Shown: piece after piece, positions 47,701-58,771 of the stretch
Layout: each line of letters begins with the position of its first letter
Position numbering within the stretch: position 1 is the stretch's first letter
Assembly: GCA_022113835.1 (NCBI GenBank)
Contig: JAILWY010000019.1
Span: forward strand, 5,914,001 to 5,978,000
Direction: 5' to 3'
Length of the DNA: 64,000 nt
From: Atopsyche davidsoni
Lineage: Eukaryota; Arthropoda; Insecta; Trichoptera; Hydrobiosidae
Position numbers and translations under genes: made by a program
The notes under the pieces: generated by a model
The model's database searches: none
Seen by the model: the letters and a program-made list of their open reading frames with translations, nothing else
Told to the model about the DNA's origin: nothing

Positions 47701-48829
47701 TTTACAAGACGCTTATTTACTATTTAATTGTAGCTTCTTTTTATTACATTATAAGATACTTATTTAACCAATTTTTAACTCATCCTTGCTACTACTGCCC
47801 CGATCCTGCCACTGGATCTGCTAATTTAGCTACCATTGGTGCAAAAGATATACGGTTATTGTATGATCTTACTTGCCTGCTTGCCTCGTCTTGTTTTTTA
47901 TCGACCCAATGTGGATAAAAAAGTAAAATTGGTACTTGTGTCAAGCTGACATAAACTGGAAATTTCTAAGAAGCATCAAAATTAGTTTTTTTGTTCAATG
48001 TTTGGCTTCAGATAAGTCAGATTTAACCGAAAATCTCCTCGCACGGTGATTTGAATAGATTTCCATTTCTTTTTTTTTTTTTATTTATTTATTTATTTTT
48101 TTTTTTTAATATTGGCGACCGTACTGGATCCCCTTTCCTCGAGGTAGGAAGATGGAGATGCTAACAAAAACCTTCTGGCGATAGTCCATAATGCAGGATA
48201 ATAAGTAGGTATGTCTCTCTGAAGCTTCATTAGTGCTTATTCCGATCAGTTCTTCTTGTAGTATGACTCCGATTATTCCATGTCACTGTATGGACATGGA
48301 ATAATGTTTTATCACTGTGATCCTAGAAAGACAATTAAGCATTACATTTGAATTTGATTTGATTTACATAATCATTTATTTGAGGATTCATTTCAATATA
48401 TTTGGCCTTGAACTTTGAAGCAGAATGGCCCCGATCCTGCCTCTGGATCTGCTAATTTAGCTACCATTGGTGCAAAAGATATACGGTTATTGTATGATCT
48501 TATTTGTCTAGGCTAGGTATATCCTCGGAGGAGCCTCTAGCTCACGTTCTTTCCTCTTCGGGTTTAGCTTACAAATTCGCCAAGGTTCATAAGTTATCAG
48601 TGGACTGTATATTAGGTAATTCAAACAATTCGTTAGTGTTATCTTTTATTTCATCAACTTTTATAAGATACTCGTTTATCATTTTACAAGACACTTATTT
48701 ACGATTTAATATCAGCTACTTTTTATTACATTATAAGATACTTATTTAACCAATTTTTAACTCATTCTTGCTACTACTGCCCCGATCCTGCCACTGGATC
48801 TGCTAATTTAGCTACCATTGGTACAAAAT
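47701..48829. repeat. Compound spacer made of array fragments
   Basis: No gene. It contains a segment (AAACAATTCGTTAGTG ... CTACCATTGGTGCAAAAG) present three times in the compound: 47,620-47,880, 48,613-48,829 and 58,370-58,625. It also has a copy of the hAT C-terminal piece (48,113-48,232) and a tract matching 60,540-60,640 (48,305-48,395). A T-rich low-complexity run lies at 48,068-48,108. Confidence 0.7.
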
Positions 48830-48835
48830 GCAGGG

Positions 48836-49250
48836 CCGCGGGTGGTATAAAACTCCAATTTATGCCCTTTTGTGCTAAATAAATTTCGATATGTTCTGTG
48901 TTTATTTCCTCCATCGCTCGGCGTAATTCTGCATCTGCGCCTCGAAAATTCGTACCGTTATCAGAATACATATTTTCGGGGCATCCTCGACGTGCAATCA
49001 TTCGTCGGATAGCCATAATGGCTGAGTCGGTCGTTAGGCTTGATGCTAATTCAATATGCACGGCGCGCGTTGTCATACAGGTAAATAGCGCCCCGTAGCG
49101 TTTTTCCCTTCTTCTGCCGATGGTGACGTCCATCGGGCCGAAGTAGTCAATCCCGCAGTGAGTAAACGGGCGTTGATGGTGAGCGAATCTCGCTGATGGT
49201 AGATCTCCTATTGCCGGCGGTTGCGAGCGTGCGCGTTGCACGCGGCACAT
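48836..49250 (-). pseudogene. BEL/Pao integrase, truncated
   Basis: Integrase core with the first catalytic Asp in CGIDYFGPM and the second in YSDNGTNFRG, plus TTRAVHIELASSL between them. The third catalytic residue (Glu) and everything after are missing because the sequence stops at the junction near 48,830. The final codons of the open frame (ending PVAGSGQ) are array sequence. Upstream, the HHCC zinc region (49,250-49,400, with HYHNQANHGSNE and VAHQCQMCRVQ) is interrupted by a one-base frameshift and a stop, and 49,400-49,775 is further broken. Confidence 0.85.
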
Positions 49251-49775
49251 CTGGCATTGATGCGCTACTGCTCGAACGGTAGGCCGTAAATTAGTAACCC
49301 ATATCGTTGGCGTAGCTCATTTACCACTATTTCGTTGCTACCGTGGTTTGCTTGATTGTGATAATGCAAGACCAGGAGCTTAGTATATGGATGTTTTCCA
49401 TTTAATATAATAGGTTGTTTCTGAGCCAGAGCGACATTTTTTACTCCTTTGATTCTGCCGTTTGCTCTTAATATATTTATCTTATCCAGAGTAGGTGACA
49501 GGCCTTGTAGTGGGCTGTCTTTATTTATTTCTTTTCTTATTTTCAGGCAGCTTATCTCCGTTGCGAAGCTTTCTTTTTAACTGTGATGGTTCCAGATCTC
49601 TTCTGCTCGCTTTAATCTAGCAGTTAGAGTTGTATCTTGCTTTTTACAGCGATCAACGAATTCAATTATTTTTGCTGTTGTGTTTATCAGTCTTTGCCAC
49701 GAGGAAAAACGTTCTATGTTCGGTAGAGCGGATTCCATAACTGATATGTGAGAAATTACGGTAGTGCGTAGCTCG

Positions 49776-51701
49776 TTATCGCAGATATTGTCTATACCTT
49801 TTTTGTATGGCTGCTGCGGCCAAGAGTCTTGCGAATGTTGCAGGAACTGGCCCCCCGAACCATTTACCGTTTCTGTTTTGAATCTCTGTGTCCCCAGTAT
49901 CTCGAGTGATAAGATCTGCAGGGTTATCAGCGGTGGGGACCCATCGCCACTCGCCTGTATCTGACAGTTCGTCTATCTCTCCTAGTCGATGTGCGACAAA
50001 TGCTTTGAATGTTCGGGCATCGGCGCGAATCCAATCAAGGGCTGTCCTCGAATCCGTCCAAAAATAGCGGGCGACTGGCTGGACGAGGTGTTCTTTTGTG
50101 ATATTATCCGCCAGGCGCGCTCCCAAAAGGGCTGCTTGAAGTTCTAGTCTTGGTATTGAAGTTGGACGCAGTGGTGCTACTCGTGCTTTGCTAGATATCA
50201 TTACAGTATGATAGCTTCCATCTTGCCGAGTGTAGCGCCAATAACTAACGGCGCCATAGGCCTTTTCGGAGGCGTCACTGAAAGTGTGTAGCTCTCTGGG
50301 TCCTCCATCTTGCAGTTGATCGTAGCAGCGAGGTATATGACATAATGTTATTATTTTTAGATCTTCCATCCGCTTCAGCCATTTTGTATATTCAATATCT
50401 TTGAGTTGATCATCCCACCCTATCTCCGTGCGCCAAACATCTTGCAGGAGGATCTTTCCTCTAATAGTAACCGGTGATACCAATCCGATGGGGTCGAAAA
50501 CTGACATTACGACACTAAGCATTTGGCGCTTCGAGGGTCGTGTTTGGCCTCGGGCAATATCTTTTGGTACTCGGTTCATAGACAGGTTGAACCCGAGCGA
50601 ATCAGTCAGCGGCGCCCACATTAAGCCGAGGGTTTTTTCTGTTGTGCTCTGGTCCGACATGAGCTCTATTTGCCCTTTAGATCGCATTTCAGGCGGGATC
50701 GTGTCCAACAGAGCTTGGCTGTTACTCGCCCAGCTTCGCAACTCAAAACCACCACGTCGATGAACCTCAATTAAATCGGCGGCGAGTTTGATCCCTTGTT
50801 TTTCGTTGATTATACTGTGTACGCAATCATCCATGTAGAAAGATCCTTCCACGACGGCGGCGGCCTCAGGGAATTCTTGTGCGCATTTCCTCGCATTGCA
50901 TCTGTTCACGTGTATCGCCGAGCAGGGCAATGACGTTGCTCCGAATATTAAGCACGTCATTTTATATTCGGTTAACTCTTTTTCTTCGGTAGAATATCGC
51001 CATAGAAACCGCTGTGCCTCTTGGTCTTCGGGTTGTAACTTGATCCGCAAAAACATCTCGCGAATATCAGCTGTTATGGCGACTCGGCCTTCGCGGAATC
51101 TCCAAAGCACGCCTAGCAGTGAATTCAGTAAGTCTGGCCCAGTGATGAGATATTCGTTTAGACAGGCATCGGCAGTTCTTGCTGCGGCGTCAAACACTAA
51201 CCTTATTTTTTCAGGTTTGTTTGGGTTCGTAACGGCAAAATGCGGCAGGTACCACGTGTTGCCCTGGATTGCGGGAGTTAGGCATTTTTCTGCATATCCC
51301 TTTTCAATGAGGTGACGCATTTCTTTGCAATACGACGCCCCGAATTTTTCATTTTTTCTTATTTTCATCTCGATGCTTGCGAGCCGTTTCTCGGCAGATT
51401 TGCGATTGCAGGGGAAGATATGCGAGTCATTTTTCCATAGAAGTCCCGTTACCCAGCGAGAGTCGTTGGTGTGACACGTTGTTGTATTCAAAATGTCTTC
51501 AGCACGTCGATCGATAGAATTTATACGACCCGTGCGTGATATTCCCATTGCATCAATTTTGAAGTTTTCTTTTATCAGAGTTTCCAATTCGATGTTATGA
51601 CAAATATTGTGCAATTCTTTCGCACCTGGACGTGCAAAGCCGTGTCCATTATCCAGCCCAACATCGTTAGTGATGCCATAGGCTGATTCTTTTTCCCGCA
51701 T
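49776..51701 (-). CDS. BEL/Pao pol: reverse transcriptase and RNase H (partial, 641 codons)
   Basis: Long uninterrupted frame. RT motifs in order: KIRLVFDAAARTADACLNEY (template grip), AVDI-type AITADIREMFLRI, and the catalytic box FYMDD. Peptidase-A17-type connector with PKRQMLSVVMSVFDPIG, then the RNase H-like part TFSDASEKAYGAV, LELQAALLGARL and TDSRTALDWI, ending RWVPTADNPADLITR. The active-site residues visible are intact, so decay of this part is recent, but the frame lacks its own N-terminus (in another frame) and integrase. The annotated ATG is only the first in the open stretch, not a real start. Confidence 0.88.
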   Translation of the reverse strand: MREKESAYGITNDVGLDNGHGFARPGAKELHNICHNIELETLIKENFKIDAMGISRTGRINSIDRRAEDILNTTTCHTNDSRWVTGLLWKNDSHIFPCNRKSAEKRLASIEMKIRKNEKFGASYCKEMRHLIEKGYAEKCLTPAIQGNTWYLPHFAVTNPNKPEKIRLVFDAAARTADACLNEYLITGPDLLNSLLGVLWRFREGRVAITADIREMFLRIKLQPEDQEAQRFLWRYSTEEKELTEYKMTCLIFGATSLPCSAIHVNRCNARKCAQEFPEAAAVVEGSFYMDDCVHSIINEKQGIKLAADLIEVHRRGGFELRSWASNSQALLDTIPPEMRSKGQIELMSDQSTTEKTLGLMWAPLTDSLGFNLSMNRVPKDIARGQTRPSKRQMLSVVMSVFDPIGLVSPVTIRGKILLQDVWRTEIGWDDQLKDIEYTKWLKRMEDLKIITLCHIPRCYDQLQDGGPRELHTFSDASEKAYGAVSYWRYTRQDGSYHTVMISSKARVAPLRPTSIPRLELQAALLGARLADNITKEHLVQPVARYFWTDSRTALDWIRADARTFKAFVAHRLGEIDELSDTGEWRWVPTADNPADLITRDTGDTEIQNRNGKWFGGPVPATFARLLAAAAIQKRYRQYLR

Positions 51702-52165
51702 ATCACCTCACGACTCACAATTAAATCGGCATTATCCTGGCCGATGAGGATCGTGGGTGTTGCATTTTCATAAATGTGTGCCTTTACGCGTTCAAGATGT
51801 TGACAAATGTCTGCTGTGACAGATTGTCGACTTAGATTCAAATTTTCGAAAGTCCGTGCGAGTATGGTGTGGTTGTTTTCCGTGTTTTTCCCTTTTATGG
51901 AGAGTGTTATCCGACGCGATGACAGATCTGCGGTATCTGATGTTATTCCACGTACTTGTAGGATATCAGCTTTGCCTCTCGCTCCAATTCTATCGGCAAC
52001 AGACGCGTCTACCAGTGAAATTGTAGATCCTTCGTCTAGTAGAGCGTAGGTTTCGAACTGCCCTCGAGGGCTGGAGAGAGTCACAGGCACAATTTTTAAT
52101 AGTGCGCGTCCGGCAAAGGTATGAGCCGCTACGTTTGTAACATCGGTTGATTCACTTACTTTGTA
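51575..52165 (-). pseudogene. BEL/Pao protease-like (DUF1758) region
   Basis: Contains ALLDEGSTISLVDASVADRI, the aspartic-protease-like motif of BEL/Pao polyproteins, followed by TPTILIGQDNADL, which also fits the family. The frame then overlaps the RT frame by about 127 bases in a different phase, marking a frameshift. Its upstream end stops at the array junction near 52,165, before any gag domain. Confidence 0.8.
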
Positions 52166-52179
52166 GATGCCTTGTCGAT

Positions 52180-52499
52180 AGTTATGGTAAAAAGCGGACA
52201 CATTGGAAACTGTAATCGGTTCAAATCACAGTAATTTGTGTTGTCAGCACATCTTCTCCTTTACATTTGCCGCTGATGACTGTGGCTTCGATTAACTTCG
52301 GCGATAGTTTTTTTAACAGCAAGTTTTGTTCTGTTGCACAATTTAGGTGGATCTAAGTTGCAAATGAGCAACTATGGTAAACCAACTTTTAAAGTTAAGA
52401 TGTGAGGTGGCATGCCAGAGATATGACGCACTGTTTTACAGAAGAATGTTACTCGCATCCTCTCAGCGTTTTCTTTTATGAATTCGATTTGAACATAAA
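52180..52499 (-). pseudogene. Helitron helicase C-terminal fragment, copy 1
   Basis: Adjacent to the BEL body. It includes KTVRHISGMPPHILTLKVG and, before the BEL junction, the CGGTTCAAATCA variant also found at 59,700. The protein frame breaks after LKVGLP. It is not followed by a piggyBac piece here because the BEL body begins. Confidence 0.65.
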
Positions 52500-52620
52500 T
52501 ATTGGCAACCGTACTGAAACCCCTTTCCTCGAGGTAGGAAGATGGAGAAGCTAACAAAAACCTTCTGGCGATAGTCCATAATGCAGGATAAAAAGTAGGT
52601 ATGTCTCTCTGAAGTTTCAT
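52500..52620 (-). pseudogene. hAT C-terminal dimerisation fragment, copy 1
   Basis: KLQRDIPTFYPALWTIARRF and SPSSYLEERGFSTVANI fit the hAT dimerisation region (W..P.LA..LL..P.S....ER.FS). Other copies: 48,113-48,232, 54,413-54,512, 56,716-56,815, 59,179-59,276 and 59,987-60,107. Copies at 54.4, 56.7 and 59.2 kb are truncated at a T-run. Confidence 0.7.
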
Positions 52621-52639
52621 TAGTGCTTATTCCGATCAG

Positions 52640-52995
52640 TTGGATTTATAATGCGGCACTTTGACACGTCTTACGTTGATAAGAACCTGTTGTAGATTTA
52701 GGCAATGTCCCTTTCGTATTTGTTTCTTCTTTCGGTTGTTTACAAGCTTCTCGAAAATCAGCGGCAAGTTCTACAGCTAACTGGAGTAAAAAATCTTGTC
52801 TCGAGACGTTTTCTCCTGTCGTTTGCTTGTACAAAAACAGGCATTTATGCCAGCTAAATCAAGGATATTGAAAAATACTTGGAGATGCCATCTGCAAGAC
52901 TCTGTGGTATATTTCCTCGCCACCCATGATGTAAAGCATTGCAGAATCGACAGGTCACATTCATTAATCCACAATGTGTGCAGTAATATTTTCTG
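52640..52995 (-). pseudogene. piggyBac transposase C-terminal fragment, copy 1
   Basis: SWVARKYTTESCRWHLQVFF, NILDLAGINA and, after a one-base shift in a T/A run, LYKQTTGENVSRQDFLLQLA. This corresponds to the end of the piggyBac catalytic region and the following helix; the DDD residues and the C-terminal cysteine-rich domain are absent. A short link (TQKILLHTLWINECDLSI) joins it without stop to Helitron sequence. Confidence 0.75.
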
Positions 52996-53009
52996 GGTAT
53001 ATGCCTTGT

Positions 53010-53330
53010 CGATAGTTATGGTAAAAAGTGGACACATTGGAAACTGTAATCGGTTTAAATCACAATAATTTGTGTTGTCAGCACAACTTCTCCTTTACAT
53101 TTGCCGCTGATGACTGTGGCTTCGATTAACTTCGGCGATAGTTTTTTTAACAGCAAGTTTTGTTCCGTTGCACAATTTAGGTGGATCTATGTTGCAAATG
53201 AGCAACTATGGTAAACCAACTTTTAAAGTTAAGATGTGAGGTGGCATGCCAGAGATATGACGCACTGTTTTACAGAAGAATGTTACTCGCATCCACTCAG
53301 CGTTTTCTTTTATGAATTCGATTTGAACAT
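53010..53330 (-). pseudogene. Helitron helicase C-terminal fragment, copy 2
   Basis: From the GMPPHLLTLKVG region down to NRLQFPMCPLFTITIDKAY, where it continues in frame into the piggyBac link. Stops and shifts interrupt it. The KSQGQ motif expected after TIDK is the point where the chimera switches. Confidence 0.65.
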
Positions 53331-53379
53331 AAATTTCTGTAACTTTCTAGCAACCTTAGAATACATACAATCTACCCAC

Positions 53380-53590
53380 AAAATACACTGTCATTGAACA
53401 ATTTACTTGTGTGATATTTATTTCTCCATTCTTTCACTTAAGTTTTGCAAATCGATCTCAATTTGGGTATTTGTTATGTTTAAGCGTGTTTTGTGTTTGG
53501 TCAATTTCATTTTCGAAAAAAAATTGATGAACATTTGGATATCGTTCGTGAATACTGAAACCAAGAATTCGCCAACCGCAAACTAAAAAA
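53380..53590 (-). pseudogene. Fused Helitron-N and hAT fragments
   Basis: CGWRILGFSIHERYPNVH of the Helitron body runs directly into a hAT-like stretch (FSKMKL-type, NEIDQTQN in the open frame), the same hAT segment as at 45,212-45,460. Repeated at 55,270-55,480 and 57,575-57,730. Confidence 0.6.
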
Positions 53591-54004
53591 GTAAAATTGG
53601 TACTTGTGTCAAGCTGACATGTTTTTATGAAATATGGATGTAAGAAGGATGATGGTAACTTAAGTGTAATTAAATGAAAATTTATAGGAACCATTTTTAT
53701 TACATACACAAAGAAAAGTAATTTTGAATTAATTGCTCATAGCATTTTTTACATATACAGGTGTCTCCATTGTACATTTTAAATTTCCTCGTCTTGTTTT
53801 TTATCGACCGAATGTGGATATAAAAGTAAAATTGGTACTTGTGTCAAGCTGACATAAACTGGAAATTTCTAAGAAGCATCAAAATTAGTTTTTATTGTTC
53901 AATGTTTGGCTTCAGATAAGTCAGATTTAACCGAAAATCTCCTCGCACGGTGATTTTCAATTACTTTTTCTGTTTGATTTTTAATATTGGCAACCGTACT
54001 GAAA

Positions 54005-54220
54005 CCTTTTTTTTTTTTTTTTGTGGCATTTACACCCCGCACCCAGGATCTCGTTTGAGAACTTCACTGGGTTGCAGGAGCGTATCCTTTATTCAGGGCC
54101 TCCTTGAAGGCACATATAATAAAGAGAAAAGAACACGTTGACATGTACAAAAAAACTCTGCATCCATGTCCTTCAAGGACTTTCCGCTATTCTGCCTCCG
54201 CGGCGTGTTGCTTGCCTCGT
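54005..54220 (-). repeat. A-tailed retrocopy segment, copy 1
   Basis: A T-run at 54,006-54,022 (an A-tail on the minus strand) followed by GTGGCATTTACACCCCGCAC, TTTGAGAACTTCACTGGGTT and TCCTTCAAGGACTTTCCGC. Looks like a SINE or LINE 3' end in minus orientation; family not recognised. Other copies: 55,894-56,110, 56,321-56,540 and 58,772-58,990. Confidence 0.65.
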
Positions 54221-54528
54221 CTTGTTTTTTATCGACTGAATGTGGATAAAAAAGTAAAATTGGTACTTGTGTCAAGCTGACGTAAACTGGAAATTTCTAA
54301 GAAGCATCAAAATTAGTTTTTTTGATCAATGTTTGGCTTCAGATAAGTCAGATTTAACTGTAAATCTCCTCGCACGTTGATTTTGAATAGATTTCCAATT
54401 TTTTTTTTTTTTTTTTCTCGAGGTAGGAAGATGGAATAGCTATCGAAAACCTTCCTGCGATAGCCCATAATGCAGGATAAAAAGTAGGTATGTCTCTCTG
54501 AAGTTTCATTAGTGCTTATTCCGATCAG

Positions 54529-54884
54529 TTGGATTTATAATGCGGCACTTTGACACGTCTTACGTTGATAAGAACCTGTTGTAGATTTAGGCAATGTCCC
54601 TTTCGTATTTGTTTCTTCTTTCGGTTGTTTACAAGCTTCTCGAAAATCAGCGGCAAGTTCTACAGCTAACTGGAGTAAAAAATCTTGTCTCGAGACGTTT
54701 TCTCCTGTCGTTTGCTTGTACAAAAACAGGCATTTATGCCAGCTAAATCAAGGATATTGAAAAATACTTGGAGATGCCATCTGCAAGACTCTGTGGTATA
54801 TTTCCTCGCCACCCATGATGTAAAGCATTGCAGAATCGACAGGTCACATTCATTAATCCACAATGTGTGCAGTAATATTTTCTG
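54529..54884 (-). pseudogene. piggyBac transposase C-terminal fragment, copy 2
   Basis: Same residues and same internal one-base shift as copy 1; no amino-acid difference seen between the two. Confidence 0.75.
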
Positions 54885-54898
54885 GGTATATGCCTTGT

Positions 54899-55215
54899 CG
54901 ATAGTTATGGTAAAAAGCGGACACATTGGAAACTGTAATCGGTTTAAATCACAATAATTTGTGTTGTCAGCACAACTTCTCCTTTACATTTGCCGCTGAT
55001 GACTGTGGCTTCGATTAACTTCGGCGATAGTTTTTTTAACAGCAAGTTTTGTTCCGTTGCACAATTTAGGTGGATCTATGTTGCAAATGAGCAACTATGG
55101 TAAACCAACTTTTAAAGTTAAGATGTGAGGTGGCATGCCAGAGATATGACGCACTGTTTTACAGAAGAATGTTACTCGCATCCACTCAGCGTTTTCTTTT
55201 ATGAATTCGATTTGA
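54899..55215 (-). pseudogene. Helitron helicase C-terminal fragment, copy 3
   Basis: As copy 2, with the AAGCGG variant where unit 1 has AAGTGG. Joined in frame to the piggyBac fragment. Confidence 0.65.
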
Positions 55216-55893
55216 ACATAAATTTCTGTAACTTTCTAGCAACCTTAGAATACATACAATCTACCCACAAAATACACTGTCATTGAACAATTTACTTGTG
55301 TGATATTTATTTCTCCATTCTTTCACTTAAGTTTTGCAAATCGATCTCAATTTGGGTATTTGTTATGTTTAAGCGTGTTTTGTGTTTGGTCAATTTCATT
55401 TTCGAAAAAAAATTGATGAACATTTGGATATCGTTCGTGAATACTGAAACCAAGAATTCGCCAACCGCAAACTAAAAAAGTAAAATTGGTACTTGTGTCA
55501 AGCTGACATGTTTTTATGAAATATGGATGTAAGAAGGATGATGGTAACTTAAGTGTAATTAAATGAAAATTTATAGGAACCATTTTTATTACATACACAA
55601 AGAAAAGTAATTTTGAATGAATTGCTCATAGCATTTTTTACATATACAGGTGTCTCCATTGTACATTTTAAATTTCCTCGTCTTGTTTTTTATCGACCGA
55701 ATGTGGATATAAAAGTAAAATTGGTACTTGTGTCAAGCTGACATAAACTGGAAATTTCTAAGAAGCATCAAAATTAGTTTTTATTGTTCAATGTTTGGCT
55801 TCAGATAAGTCAGATTTAACCGAAAATCTCCTCGCACGGTGATTTTCAATTACTTTTTCTGTTTGATTTTTAATATTGGCAACCGTACTGAAA

Positions 55894-56110
55894 CCTTTTT
55901 TTTTTTTTTTTGTGGCATTTACACCCCGCACCCAGGATCTCGTTTGAGAACTTCACTGGGTTGCAGGAGCGTATCCTTTATTCAGGGCCTCCTTGAAGGC
56001 ACATATAATAAAGAGAAAAGAACACGTTGACATGTACAAAAAAACTCTGCATCCATGTCCTTCAAGGACTTTCCGCTATTCTGCCTCCGCGGCGTGTTGC
56101 TTGCCTCGTC
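55894..56110 (-). repeat. A-tailed retrocopy segment, copy 2
   Basis: Identical arrangement to copy 1 at +1,889. Confidence 0.65.
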
Positions 56111-56265
56111 TTGTTTTTTATCGACTGAATGTGGATAAAAAAGTAAAATTGGTACTTGTGTCAAGCTGACGTAAACTGGAAATTTCTAAGAAGCATCAAA
56201 ATTAGTTTTTTTGATCAATGTTTGGCTTCAGATAAGTCAGATTTTACCGAAAATCTCCTCGCACG

Positions 56266-56600
56266 GTGATTTTCAATTACTTTTTCTGTTTGATTTTTAA
56301 TATTGGCAACCGTACTGAAACCTTTTTTTTTCTTTTTTTTTGTGGCATTTACACCCCGCACCCAGGATCTCGTTTGAGAACTTCACTGGGTTGCGGGAGC
56401 GTATCCTTTATTCAGGGCCTCCTTGAAGGCACATATAATAAAGAGAAAAAAACACGTTGACATGTACAAAAAAACTCTGCATCCATGTCCTTCAAGGACT
56501 TTCCGCTATTCCGCCTCCGCGGCGTGCTGCTTGCCTTGTCTTGTTTTTTATCGACCGAATGTGGATAAAAAAGTAAAATTGGAACTTGTGTCAAGCTGAC
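56266..56600 (-). repeat. 427-bp secondary duplication at end of unit 2
   Basis: Repeats 55,839 onward at an offset of 427 (TTTTCAATTACTTTTTCTGT, T-run, retrocopy segment), with a C inside the T-run and a few substitutions (for example GGTTGCGGGAGC). A second level of tandem duplication. Confidence 0.85.
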
Positions 56601-56834
56601 ATAAACTGGTAAATCTAAATTAGTTTTTTTTGTTCAATGTTTGGCTTCAGATAAGTCAGATTTAACTGTAAGTCTCCTCGCACGGTGATTTTCAATCTAT
56701 TATCTTTTCTTTTTATTTTTTTCTCGAAGTAGGAAGATGGAATAGCTATCGAAAACCTTCCTGCGATAGCCCATAATGCAGGATAGAAAGTAGGTATGTC
56801 TCTCTGAAGTTTCATTAGTGCTTATTCCGATCAG

Positions 56835-57190
56835 TTGGATTTATAATGCGGCACTTTGACACGTCTTACGTTGATAAGAACCTGTTGTAGATTTAGGCAA
56901 TGTCCCTTTCGTATTTGTTTCTTCTTTTGGTTGTTTACAAGCTTCTCGAAAATCAGCGGCAAGTTCTACAGCTAACTGGAGTAAAAAATCTTGTCTCGAG
57001 ACGTTTTCTCCTGTCGTTTGCTTGTACAAAAACAGGCATTTATGCCAGCTAAATCAAGGATATTGAAAAATACTTGGAGAGGCCATCTGCAAGACTCTGT
57101 GGTATATTTCCTCGCCACCCATGATGTAAAGCATTGCAGAATCGACAGGTCACATTCATTAATCCACAATGTGTGCAGTAATATTTTCTG
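56835..57190 (-). pseudogene. piggyBac transposase C-terminal fragment, copy 3
   Basis: As copies 1 and 2 with one change (CRWPLQ for CRWHLQ), the residue usual in intact piggyBac proteins, so this copy may be nearer the ancestral unit. Confidence 0.75.
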
Positions 57191-57204
57191 GGTATATGCC
57201 TTGT

Positions 57205-57530
57205 CGATAGTTATGGTAAAAAGCGGACACATTGGAAACTGTAATCGGTTTAAATCACAATAATTTGTGTTGTCAGCACATCTTCTCCTTTACATTTGCC
57301 GCTGATGACTGTGGCTTCGATTAACTTCGGCGATAGTTTTTTTAATAGCAAGTTTTATTCCATTGCACAATTTAGGTCGATCTAAGTTGCAAATGAGCAA
57401 CTATGGTAAACCAACTTTTAAAGTTAAGATGTGAGGTGGCATGCCAGAGATATGACGCACTGTTTTACAGAAGAATGTTACTCGCATCCACTCAGCGTTT
57501 TCTTTTATGAATTCGATTTGAACATAAATT
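57205..57530 (-). pseudogene. Helitron helicase C-terminal fragment, copy 4
   Basis: Same span as the others, with several private substitutions (TTTAATAGCAAG, TTCCATTGC). Confidence 0.6.
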
Positions 57531-57734
57531 TCTGTAACTTTCTAGCAACCTTAGAATACATACAATCTACCCACAAAATACACTGTCATTGAACAATTTA
57601 CTTGTGTGATATTTATTTCTCCACTCTTTCACTTAAGTTTTGCAAATCGATCTCAATTTGGGTATTTGTTTTGTTTAAGCGTGTTTTGTGTTTGGTCAAT
57701 TTCATTTTCGAAAAAAAATTGATGAACATTTGGA

Positions 57735-58330
57735 TATCGTTAGTGAATAGTGAAACCAAGAATTCGCCAGACAGCTTCATCACTGCTGATGTAACGACCC
57801 ATCTGAAATTGAGTGATTTCATCGTTTCGTTTTGAAAGCTCGAACACTGCCATGTCACTGCATTTGTTAACATATTTGCATGTGTACTTAATGGATTTCA
57901 CGGAGTTGTGGAATACTTCCACATTGATATATGTTTGAAATGTTTTTGACAGAATTGGACTGTATGGAACAATCCATCTGTTATCAATGTCAATATCGTT
58001 GTTTTTTACTTTGATGGTGGTGGTGAATCCTCCGTCTTCTGGCTTTTGTCGTCTGTATTACGGATATCCGTCCTCACCGCTGCAAACGGATTGGACTGCA
58101 TGATTTTTGCTAGCTCCCCCATTACAACCGGATTGCAATCAATGTTCTCTGCCAAACTCATTCTTGCTACTACTACCTGTGCCGGATCGAAAACGTACAG
58201 TTGAGCATATTTTCTCGTATTACCATCAGTTGGATGAAGGTGCGATGTTCTGTGATATATTTGGCCTTGAACTTTGAAGCAGAATGGCCCCGATCCTGCC
58301 ACTGGATCTGCTAATTTAGCTACCATTGGT
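57735..58330 (-). pseudogene. Helitron N-region fragment, copy of 47.0-47.6 kb
   Basis: FCFKVQGQIYHRTSHLHP, AQLYVFDPAQVVVARMSL (58,290-58,100) and KYVNKCSDMAVFELSKR, FQMGRYISSDEAVWRILGF (57,880-57,760). Nearly the same as 47,030-47,615, with a few substitutions, in the same orientation 10.7 kb away. Frames are broken between the two blocks. Confidence 0.75.
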
Positions 58331-58771
58331 GCAAAAGATACACGGTTATTGTATGATCTTACTTATTTTAATAAAATATATTAGGTAATTCAAACAATTC
58401 GTTAGTGTTATCTTTTATTTCATCAACTTTTATAAGATACTCGTTTATCATTTTACAAGACGCTTATTTACTATTTAATTGTAGCTTCTTTTTATTACAT
58501 TATAAGATACTTATTTAACCAATTTTTAACTCATTCTTGCTACTACTGCCCCGATCCTGCCACTGGATCTGCTAATTTAGCTACCATTGGTGCAAAAGAT
58601 ATACGGTTATTGTATGATCTTACTTATTTTTATAAAACATTAAAACTTTGATTGAGCTGTATAAACTATCAGATGTTGGTTTTTCTGCTTGAATGGTAGA
58701 AAAGGTTTTGATATTTACGAAAATAGGTTTTGATGGTAGTTTCATTTTTCTTCTGTGACCTTTGTGACATA

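Larger units (their letters stand above)
48830..52165 (-). mobile_element. BEL/Pao retrotransposon body without LTRs
   Basis: Carries, in order on the minus strand, an aspartic-protease-like domain, reverse transcriptase/RNase H (peptidase A17 and RT regions) and integrase, the BEL/Pao order. GC content is visibly higher than in the surroundings. Both edges pass abruptly into array sequence (about 48,829 and 52,166) with no LTR, primer site or polypurine tract, so only the coding body was captured or is left. The gag part before the protease is absent. Frameshifts in the protease-RT overlap and in the zinc-binding region make it defective. Confidence 0.85.
52590..54478 (-). repeat. Array unit 1 (1,889 bp)
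   Basis: Matches unit 2 at a constant offset of 1,889 with only a few differences (for example A/T/G changes at 53,028 and 53,742, and divergence in the last 130 bp). Contains piggyBac piece, Helitron helicase piece, hAT/Helitron N spacer and a retrocopy segment. Confidence 0.9.
54479..56265 (-). repeat. Array unit 2
   Basis: Near-identical to unit 1 (all reading fragments reappear 1,889 bp downstream). Its last part diverges from unit 1 and passes into a 427-bp repeat of its own end. Confidence 0.9.

Noticed and set aside
49764..51315. Plus-strand frames opposite the BEL/Pao pol
   Set aside because: Shadows of the minus-strand RT frame.
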